The translations under genes and the position numbers were made by a program. 64,000 nucleotides of DNA from Erinaceus europaeus (lineage: Eukaryota > Chordata > Mammalia > Eulipotyphla > Erinaceidae): the NCBI RefSeq assembly GCF_950295315.1, contig NC_080166.1:98895141-98959140 (forward strand). Direction: 5' to 3'. The notes under the pieces were generated by a model. It did no database searches, was not told where the DNA came from, and saw only the letters and a program-made list of their open reading frames with translations. This document shows, piece after piece, positions 56,515 to 64,000 of the stretch; the stretch's first letter is position 1; every line of letters starts with the position of its first letter.

Positions 56515-56752
56515 AATTGGGGTCAGGTGGTGGTGCACCTGTTAAACACCCACATTACTGTGAAGAAGGACTGAGGTTCAAGCCCCTGGTCCTCAACTGC
56601 ATGGGGAAAGCTTCACGAGTGGTGAAGCAGGGTTGCAGGTGTCTCTCTGTCTCTCTCCCTCTCCATCTCTCTCTCTCTCCCCTCTCAATCTATCTCTGTC
56701 TTTAGCCAATAATAAATTAATAAAGATATCTTTAAAAGTAAATAAAATTAAA
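56515..56752 (+). repeat. SINE group 2, well preserved
   Basis: 'gggtcaggtggtggtgcacc', B-box 'ggttcaagccccc'-like, 'gcttcacgagtggtgaagc' and 'gtttagccaataataaa'-type tail. 11-bp TSD 'taaaatgagat' at 56504-56514 and 56753-56763. Confidence 0.95.
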
Positions 56753-56763
56753 TAAAATGAGAT

Positions 56764-58040
56764 CATCACTCTTGTACCTTTCATAAAGTACAGGTGTGCT
56801 TATGACAATAACTTTAACATCTTAACTCTCCTTTTGCAGGAAGGAAAGTCTTATTTACTTCCTTTTTATTTACCCAAAATAAAATATACCAAAGGATTCA
56901 AATCCAAATACAACATACATTTTGAATTCCAAAATAATCACCAGCATGGATGGATGGCTGGTCAAAAGACCAGCCAATTACATTAACAACACGTTAATGA
57001 CAATAGGAGAATTTAACTTCCTCAAACTGAGAAGATTGCTGAAAGTCTGATCAATTATGAGGAACAAAATAAAATAATCAAATCCTAAATAGTGAAGAAA
57101 AAGGGTCAATGTTAACTTTAACTTCAGAGTCTATGAACTATTGGAATATATATACATATATATTTATATACATACATGTATATATATTTCCTCCAAACAA
57201 ATACACATAAAATTGTCCTCAGACTTACAAAAATCTCACACACATATATACCATATTAATGTTTTAAGGTACACATTAAAATAGAAATTAATCTTTGCAT
57301 AAGTACTCATATTTCACATATTTTCTCATTTCATGCTCACTAGAATGCTAGAGCACTCCCATACTTTTTAACTAATGCTAAAACAAATACTGTTTGATAA
57401 GCAATACAGATTGGATAAGAGATAAGCATTACTTAATTGAAAAGGTGGAATTATCTGGTTAGTCATCAATATGTAGAAGAGAAACTTTTAAAACACTAGA
57501 AAATACAATCATACTTCTATAACATTAAAAGGGACAAAAATTAAGCAAACAAAAAGAGAGAGAGAGAGAGAGAGAGAGGAGAAATGAATGTATACTCTGA
57601 CCTATGTAAGAAAGTTAAAACTGAAGTAACTCATTGAAGACCCAGAAAGAGCCATCAAAGGTGGAAGTAGCTATTACACTTTCACAGAACACTCCAAGTA
57701 AAATACCTTTTTACTAGATCTTCTCCATTCCAGCATGGAAGTCTATCAGCAGCAGCTAATTCATTAGCACAAAGTTGATCAGCTAGGCCTCCATAAAATG
57801 TTCTGAAGAGCAGAAGGCTGTTGATAAATTCTCTAAATGGAAAAATAAAACAAAGTAATTAAAAGCTTCAATCCACAATAAATCCCCGTACATAGCTGGT
57901 ATAATTCGATATGTATAAAATTTAGGATGTATTTTTTTCATATTCTCTTCAAATTTTCATAGGCTTTCAAAGCTTTTTTGGCAAGATGAAACTACATTTC
58001 TAAAGAAAACGAATGAATAAATAAATGAATAAATAAATCT
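56764..58040. other. Unique AT-rich DNA
   Basis: No gene recognised. Contains mixed (TA/CATA)n at about 57148-57190 and (GA)n at 57556-57579. Confidence 0.4.
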
Positions 58041-58042
58041 CT

Positions 58043-58165
58043 AAGGCCAGGAAGATAGACAAGTATTAGAGTATAAGACTTGAATGCCTGAGACCCCAGG
58101 TTCAATTTTTCACACTGCCATATGCCAGAATGAGTGATTCTATGACACTCATTCATAAGGACAGA
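58043..58165 (+). repeat. SINE group 3, decayed
   Basis: 'aggccaggaagatagacaag', 'gacttgaatgcctgagacc', B-box 'aggttcaattttt', 'ctgccatatgccagaatg'. Confidence 0.75.
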
Positions 58166-58213
58166 TCTTTAAAAATATAATAAATTAAACAACTTGAGTA
58201 TTTAAATTTATCC

Positions 58214-58260
<47 letters not shown>
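58214..58260 (+). repeat. (GT)n microsatellite
   Basis: About 22 perfect GT units. Confidence 0.98.
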
Positions 58261-58262
<2 letters not shown>

Positions 58263-58384
58263 ACATCACTCTCCTGAGTCAACTTTTTTTATACATTTTG
58301 CTTCAGATAGCGAGAAATAATGAGGAGAGAAGAGACAGACAACATAGCACAATGTGAATTTACAATATAAATTGATCAAACCCC

Positions 58385-59280
58385 TGTGAGGAGCAGCCTG
58401 GAGAATTCTCAGAAGGCTAGAAATGTACCTACCCTATGACCCTGCAATTCCTTTCCTAAGAATATATCCTAAGGAATGAAACACACCCATCCAGAAAGAT
58501 CTGTGTATGCCTATGTTTATAGCAGCACAATCTCTAACAGCCAAAACCTGAAAGCAGCACAGGTGTCCAACAACAGATGAGTGGCTGAGTAAGTTGTGGT
58601 CTATATACACAATGGAATAACTACTCGTCTATTAAAAATGGTGAATTCACCTTCTTCACCTTATCATGGATGGAGCTTGAAGGAATCATGTTTAGTGAGA
58701 TAAACCAGAAAGAGAAGGATCAATATGAGATGATCCCACTCATAGACAGAAGTTGAAAAATAAGAACAGAAGGGAAAACACAAAGCAGAACTTGGACTGA
58801 GTTTGGTGTGTTGCACCAAAATAAAGGACTCAAGGGTAGAAGGGAGTGTTCCTAGAACATGATGGTGGAAGAATTCCTAGGTCTGGGGGTTAGCATGTTA
58901 TGTGGAGGGAGTTGGGTGGTAAGACAGTGGGTTAAGCGCAGGTGGCACAAAGCGCAAGGACCAGCCTAAGAAACCCGGTTCGATTCCCCACCTGCAGAGG
59001 AATTGCTTCACAAGCAGTAAAGCAGGTCTGCAGGTGTCTATTTTTCTCTCCCCCTCTCTGTCTTCCCCTCCTCTCTCCATTTCTCTCTGTCCTATCTAAC
59101 AATGACAACATCAATAACAACAACAATAATAACTACAACAATAAAAAACAAGGGTAACAAAAGGAAATAAATATTTTTTAAACAGAATGTTAGGTGGAAA
59201 ACCAAGAAATGTTACACATGTACCAACTACGGTATTTTACTGTCAACTGTAAAACATTAATCCCCCCAATAAAGAAAAAT
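58385..59280 (+). mobile_element. L1-B terminal ORF2/3' UTR, interrupted by SINE
   Basis: 'taccctatgaccctgcaattc', 'tgtttatagcagcacaatc' and 'gtggtctatatacacaatgg' are the conserved L1 terminal region. It ends 'gtaaaacattaatccccccaa'. Non-coding by frame. A young SINE at 58917-59186 splits it. Confidence 0.88.
58917..59186 (+). repeat. SINE group 1 inside L1-B
   Basis: 'cagtgggttaagcgcaggtgg', B-box 'ggttcgattcc', core shortened to 'ccccacctgcagaggaattg', CAACAATAA-rich middle. TSD 'atgttatgtgga' / 'atgttaggtgga' (58905-58916 and 59187-59198) with one mismatch. Confidence 0.95.
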
Positions 59281-59286
59281 AATTAG

Positions 59287-59581
59287 GGAGTCGGTCGGTA
59301 GTGCAGCAGATTAAGTGCAAGTGGCACAAAGCTTAAGGACCAGCATCATAAGGATCCCAATCTGAGCTCCAAGCTCCCCACCTGCAAGGGAATCGCTTCA
59401 CAAGTTGTGAAGTATGCCTGCAGGTGTCTATCTTTCTCTCCCTCTCTGTCTTCCCCTCCTTTCTCTCCACTTCTCTCTATCCTATCCAACAACAATGACA
59501 TCAATAACAAGAACAATAATAACTACAACAATAAAACAAGGGCAACAAAAGGGAATAAATACATAAATAAATATTTTTTAA
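59287..59581 (+). repeat. SINE group 1
   Basis: Inserted in the A-tail of the L1-B. The head 'gtcggtcggtagtgcagcag' and core 'aagctccccacctgcaaggg' are kept, while the B-box has decayed to 'aatctgagctcc'. 16-bp TSD with one mismatch (59271-59286 and 59582-59597). Confidence 0.94.
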
Positions 59582-59597
59582 AAAGAAAAAGAATTAG

Positions 59598-59893
59598 CCC
59601 CCAGTGTGGTGGCACCCATGTGATGCTAGGGCTTGAGGCCAGGTCATGAGGATGGCACTGAACATATCCTACAGTGTGATTTATCGTTTAGTCTCTAAAT
59701 CATGCATATATGAGGTCCTGGCTATATAAGCAAACAAAGAAACCTGAATAAAACTAACAACATATTTCTCTACACAAAAATACCAGACGCTTATAGCAAG
59801 CTAATTGTTTAATGATTTGGAGACCTGGTTTATTTTCCTTCCTCCAGTCTCTTTCCTTAACCATCACCTCTCATCAACTAAGAATCATTTTGT
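59598..59893. other. Unassigned DNA
   Basis: 'agtgtggtggcacccatgtg' at the start could be a SINE scrap. The rest is not recognised. Confidence 0.35.
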
Positions 59894-59907
59894 AAAACTT
59901 CACTCTG

Positions 59908-60703
59908 CATCCCTTTAGATCTGAGCTCACATTCTGCGGTCATGAGTAGGAACATTCCAAGCTGCCGCAATATCAGGACCCATAGGCTCCTAAGCTGAAT
60001 ATGGGCCCCAGACCAAATCAAATAGATGGGGTTTACAGTCAACAATATTTATACCCATATTAGGGAGCTACTCTCTTCCCTGATCCAGCTTTCTGTTCCT
60101 TTTCAAGTCATGACGTCATCTCCCCAGACAATAATGTGGATCCACCTGTATATCAGATTTCAGGCTCAGGAAAAAAAAAATACTAGTATAGCCACAGGCC
60201 CTTTGGAATATAACTAAAATATGACTACTAGCTATTTACAAAATGGAGTACCCCCCAACTCTTCATCTGAACTATTCCAGCCTTTAAGTTCTTGATTGAT
60301 CAACAATTTGTTTGGCTTTGTATGTTAACTCTCTTTTCAGCCACCAGGTTCCAGATACCAGCATGATGTCGACCAGACTTCCCTGGACAGACAACCCCAC
60401 CGATGTGTTCTGGAGTTCTGCTTCCCCAGAGCCCCACCCTAGTAGGGAAAGAGAGAGACAGGCTGGGAATATGGATCGACCTGTCAACGCCCATGTTCAG
60501 CGGGGAAGCAATTACAGAAGCCAGACCTTCCACCTTCTGCATCCCACAATGACCCTGGGTCCATACTCCCAGAATGTTAAATAATAGGGAAGCTATCATG
60601 GGAGGGGATGGGATTCGGAGTTCTGGTGGTAGGAATTGTGTGGAGTTGTATCCTTCATATCCTATGGTTTTTTCAATGTTTCCTTTTTATAAAAGAAAAA
60701 AAA
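59908..60703 (+). mobile_element. L1-A 3' end insertion
   Basis: Aligns with about 1870-2668 ('cataggctcctaagctgaat' to 'tcctatggttttttcaatg' and A-tail). A 14-bp perfect TSD 'aaaacttcactctg' lies at 59894-59907 and 60704-60717. High similarity to the first L1-A copy suggests both are relatively young. Confidence 0.95.
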
Positions 60704-60771
60704 AAAACTTCACTCTGATGGTCCTTAGATCACATCACTGACTCAGTAAAAGTCACCAAAGAACTTTATTC

Positions 60772-60989
60772 ACTCCTCTTTTTAATTATTGATTTATTTA
60801 TTTTAGTATTGGATAGAGACAGAGAGGAATCAATAGCAGAAGGAAGATAGAGAGGAAGAAGAACAGAGAGATACCTTCGGTCCTGCTTCACCACTCATGA
60901 AGCTTTCTCATGCAGGTGGGGACCAAAGGCTTGACCCTGGGTCCTTATGCACTATAACATGAGTGCTTAATGAGGTGTGCCACCTAAGT
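60772..60989 (-). repeat. SINE group 2, antisense
   Basis: 'ttggatagagacagagagg', 'catgaagctttctcatgcagg', 'ggcttgaccctgggtcc', head 'ttaatgaggtgtgccacc'. 9-bp TSD 'actttattc' at 60763-60771 and 60990-60998. Confidence 0.93.
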
Positions 60990-61003
60990 ACTTTATTCTT
61001 TAT

Positions 61004-61232
61004 AGTAGGAGTGGAGACCATCCAGCCTACAGGTGGATGCCCCAAGAAATAATTAGTTCTGGAATATCAAAGTAGCTCAAGGCATGAGTTGAAATTCACT
61101 GAACCTTGGAGCTTGTTTCATAGCAACAATAAATGATAATTTTTAAGTTGATAGTCTTGTATAACCCATGAATGATATTATAACTACCTAAATGGCCCCT
61201 GGCAGTCAAAAGGTTCTCTACCCCTGCTCTAT
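61004..61232 (-). mobile_element. hAT-type DNA transposon fossil
   Basis: On the minus strand it begins 'caggggtagagaaccttttg', then 'gccatttagg' and 'atcattcatgggtta', the order of non-autonomous hAT (Charlie/MER-like) elements that start 'caggggt.ggaacctttt'. The far end near 61004 is less clear. No coding sequence. Confidence 0.6.
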
Positions 61233-61456
61233 AGCATTAAATACAAATACAAATTACACTTCAGCCTGTTATAAAAATAAGATACCTGCTCTTCCCCAAA
61301 GCATGCCCAAGTCTCCACAAACATTCTCTCTGAAAGGATTTCATTTGTCTGTAAGCTGTCAGCAATCAGCTTGTTTGAACTTTTGGTCACAAACTAATAA
61401 CTATTGAGAATAAGTCCTATGATGGCACCAGATACTCACAGCTAATTAATACAGTA
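61233..61456. other. Unique DNA
   Basis: No gene or repeat recognised. Confidence 0.35.
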
Positions 61457-61457
61457 T

Positions 61458-61857
61458 CAAGGCCTAGGTGGTAGACACTTGGTTGAGCTCACATGTTACA
61501 AAGGATCCTGGATCAAGCCTCCAGTTCCTAACTGCTAGGGGAAAACTTCTGATGCACTGAAGCAATTCTCTCTCTCCCTATGTATTTACCTATCTAACAT
61601 ATCTCTCAATTTTACCTGTTTATTATTGGATGAAGATAGAGGAACATGTACAATTCCACTTCACCACAGCACTACTTCACCACTCCTGAAGCTTTCCCCC
61701 TGAAGATGGGGACTAGGGGCTTGACCAGGTGGGTCCTTGTGCACTGTAGTATGTGCGCTTAACCAGATGTGCCACCATCTGGCCCCCTCTTTCTCTATCA
61801 CCTCCTTCTATTCCAGTTGCTATCTGTCTCTATCCAATAAATAAATAAATTACTTAA
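61458..61857 (+). repeat. SINE group 2, split by another SINE
   Basis: 5' part 61458-61615 ('gcctaggtggtagacacttg', 'ggatcaagcctccagttcc') and 3' part 61787-61857 ('tctctatccaataaataaat') are separated by an antisense SINE. Confidence 0.82.
61616..61786 (-). repeat. SINE group 2, antisense, nested
   Basis: 'ttattggatgaagatagagg', 'gaagctttccccctgaagatg', 'cttaaccagatgtgccacc'. Sits inside the plus-strand SINE. Confidence 0.85.
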
Positions 61858-62388
61858 GTAAAAATTAACTCAAACTCTGCCTTCTCTTAATGTGTGTTCT
61901 AATGAAAACTACAGTAATGATAGAGTGGTGATAGTGACACATTTGAGTCCAGAGGCAGAATCTTAAAATATTTAAGAGACAAGATAATACTTTAGAATTT
62001 CAGGCAATATAATAATCAAATAAGAAGGCACAATAATAAAACAGGATGAGTAAAGGAAAACGGTAAAAGAATAGTGTATGCTTTCTGACTACTATGCAGT
62101 TTAGCTTAGTAAGGGGTGATGTGCTTACGGGAATGCTGGTTAAAAGATAGGAAGAGTCTGGATTTCAATCAGCTTTATCGACCAGCTTAAAATACTTTTA
62201 TTTTATTCAGAAGCAGGGGGAGTCATGAATAGGGTCCTGGACTCCTGTTTCATCATCATGACAGGATTGTGGAAGCAAACTGAAAAGTACCGAGGTTACT
62301 AAGGCAGTGGCAACCAAATAGGAGGATGTGAACAAAATAGTAATAACAACTTCCAGTGAAATTTATGAAAGATGATGAATTTGAGGGG
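61858..62388. other. Unique DNA
   Basis: No gene or repeat recognised. Confidence 0.35.
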
Positions 62389-62389
62389 T

Positions 62390-62620
62390 CAGGAAATAGC
62401 TCACCTAAAGCACATGTCATTATGCAAGAGGCCCTAGGATTGAGCTGCAGAACCACAAGGAAACGCCATGAGCAGGATGGTAACAGAGTTCCATGATAGT
62501 AGAGCAATGCTATGGTGTCTCTCCTCTCTGTCTGGCTCTCCATCTGTTATCTCTCCCCCTCAATAATAGTTTTTTTATCAATAATAGTTTCTTATCTCTC
62601 CCCCTCAATAAATAGTTTTA
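62390..62620 (+). repeat. Old tRNA-like SINE with duplicated tail
   Basis: 'gaggggtcaggaaatagctc', 'gaggccctaggattgagctg' and 'gagcaatgctatggtgtctc'. The tail segment 'cttatctctccccctcaata' region is tandemly duplicated (about 62548-62617). Confidence 0.65.
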
Positions 62621-62711
62621 AATATGGGCTCAGCAGTGGCACCAGACATCTGAGAGACCTAGGCTTCACTCCCTGACTCCACAAAAAAAGTATGCTTTAA
62701 GCCAAACAAAG

Positions 62712-63150
62712 GACTGGTCATATAGTATAATGGTTCTGCAAAAAAAAAAAAAAAAAAAAAAAAAACTTCATGCCTGAAGTTCTTTTTTTTTTCTTTTTTT
62801 TTTAATATTTATTTTATTTATTTATTCCCTTTTGTTGCCCTTGTTGTTTTATTGTTGTAGTTAGTATTGTTGTTGTCGTTGTTGGATAGGACAGAGAGAA
62901 ATGGAGAGAGGAGGGGAAGACAGAGAGAGGGAGAGAAAGATAGACACCTGCAGACCTGCTTCACCGCCTGTGAAGCGACTCCCCTGCAGGTGGGGAGCCG
63001 GGTTTCGAACCGGGATCCTTATGCCGGTCCTTGTGCTTTGCGCCACCTACGCTTAACCCACTGCGCTACAACCCGACTCCCCATGCCTGAAGTTCTGAGG
63101 TCACAGGTTCAATCCTCCAGCACCACCATAAATTAGAATAATAATAATAA
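62712..63150 (+). repeat. SINE group 3, split by poly(A) and a nested SINE
   Basis: 'gactggtcatatagtataatgg' is followed by an A28-type run (about 62739-62765), then 'catgcctgaagttct', the nested antisense SINE, the repeated 'catgcctgaagttct' and 'aggttcaatcctccagcacc'. Confidence 0.88.
62784..63081 (-). repeat. SINE group 1, antisense, young
   Basis: Close to consensus, with B-box visible on the plus strand as 'tttcgaaccgggatcc'. A 15-bp perfect TSD 'catgcctgaagttct' (62769-62783 and 63082-63096) lies within the group 3 SINE. Confidence 0.97.
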
Positions 63151-63177
63151 CATCAACAACAACAAACACAAAATTAC

Positions 63178-63252
63178 CATAGAAGTGGTTTGATGATAAG
63201 GCATAGAACTTGCATGCCTACAGTAATGGGGTTCAATACTGAACACCACTTC
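63178..63252 (+). repeat. SINE group 3 head
   Basis: 'gtggtttgatgataaggcat', 'ttgcatgcctacagtaatgg', B-box-like 'ggttcaatactg'. Confidence 0.6.
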
Positions 63253-63297
63253 TGCCAGTTGGGTGTTCTGGAATACATTTTGAAAGAAGAGAACATA

Positions 63298-63429
63298 ATA
63301 GGGGGAGAGACTGTGGTGCACCTGGTTGAACACACCTGTTACCATGTACAAGGACCTGGATTCAAGCTCCAGCTCCCCACAGAGCAGAGGGGATGCTTCA
63401 GGAATGGTGAAGCAGGTCTGCATATGTCT

Positions 63430-63464
<35 letters not shown>

Positions 63465-63592
63465 CTCTTCACCTTTTGATTTCTCTTTGTCCTATCAAAT
63501 AAAATAGGGGGGGAGGGGAGAAAATATGGCTGCTTGGAGCAGTGGAGTTATAGTGTTGGTACTGAGCCCCAGAGATAATCCTGGTGGCAATT
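63298..63592 (+). repeat. SINE group 2 head with 1L tail
   Basis: 'actgtggtgcacctggttg', 'attcaagctccagctccc', (CT)n of about 16 units (63431-63461), then the 1L module 'gcttggagcagtggagtt' to 'gagataatcctggtggc'. Confidence 0.9.
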
Positions 63593-64000
63593 TAAAAAGA
63601 AAATAATATAGTATCAATAGTTTGTGGTCAATGCCTTGTTATTAAATGTCTGTTGAGTCTCTACCATCAAAACCCACTTGGGTGAGGCTTTGACACCCTC
63701 TGTTTACCTCTCACTGATGCCATGGAGACTGGAAAGTTTCACATGTAAATTGCTCTTTTATGTTTAGATTTGAAAACTGGGCCAAATCAGGCAGCATACA
63801 ATGGGCACAGACTGTGAACAACAACAAAAAACAAGGATTGTTCTAAGCTATTAATAAATTAGGGTTATCTGATACGGCCTCATAATTTAGCCTCTTTCAA
63901 GGGATAGCAATAAGGAAAAATATTACTAGTTGGTAGACCACAAATTCTCAAAAGAGAATGGATTACTAGAGTACTTAAGATTTAGAGCATATTCCCTGAG
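63593..64000. other. Unique DNA
   Basis: No gene or repeat recognised up to the window end. Confidence 0.35.

Overview
This window looks like nuclear, intergenic (or deep intronic) DNA of a placental mammal, most likely a hedgehog (Erinaceus or a close relative). The diagnosis rests on dozens of tRNA-derived SINEs of a kind known from hedgehogs (ERI-type). Each has a tRNA-like head, a core reading 'ccccacctgcaggggag', a stretch 'ggtgaagcaggtctgcaggtgtct', a pyrimidine-rich middle and an A-rich or CAA-rich tail. L1 3' untranslated regions, fossil Tigger and hAT DNA transposons, ERVL-type LTRs (MLT1- and MLT2-like) and L2 pieces fit a eutherian genome. The base composition is AT-rich. I found no functional protein-coding gene, no structural RNA gene and no CRISPR array. 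Nearly every open reading frame is a chance frame or lies in a repeat.

SINE naming used below. Group 1 is the young ERI-like element. Group 1L is the same with an extra 3' module ('cctccaggagcagtgg...gcaccaagccccagcaataaccctgg'). Group 2 is an older element ('ggtggtgcacctggtt...gaagcagggctgcaggtgtctct'). Group 3 is a short element ('atagtggttatgcaaagag...catgcctgag'). Group 4 is short and has a 'ggaggtggcacagtgg' head. L1-A ends in '...cctatggtttttgtcag' plus A-tail; L1-B ends in '...gtaaaacattaatcccccaataaa'.

Layout. 1-9.3 kb: two old SINEs, a 1.9-kb L1-A 3' insertion with target-site duplications (TSDs), SINEs, and an L1-A copy with a 5' inversion (8028-9099). 9.3-20 kb: SINEs, an LTR-like promoter-bearing block (about 13.48-13.86 kb), an L1 fragment, an 88-bp antisense piece of an unusual non-L1 LINE (16245-16332) and a 33-bp-arm hairpin (19359-19432). 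20-28.5 kb: a nested L1 mosaic, a mostly unique stretch, a 200-N assembly gap, two L1-A tails and a Tigger transposon carrying a SINE. 28.5-42 kb: long unique AT-rich stretches with scattered SINEs, microsatellites and L1-B tails. 42-49 kb: L1 tails, an MLT1-like LTR split by a tiny L1 insertion, a 17-bp micro-insertion from the non-L1 LINE, L2, an MLT2-like LTR and a half-L1 (HAL1-like) element with ORF1 but no ORF2. 49-58 kb: unique DNA, SINEs and the main non-L1 LINE insertion (52356-52807). 58-64 kb: L1-B and L1-A tails, young SINEs, a hAT fossil and SINE-in-SINE nests.

No genes act together here. The biology visible is retrotransposition: L1 machinery has moved SINEs, L1 tails and a HAL1-like unit, and a second LINE lineage with a different 3' end (stop codon followed at once by an AAG-type tail) has also been active. 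That second lineage, with three insertions of very different length in one window, is the most interesting signal.
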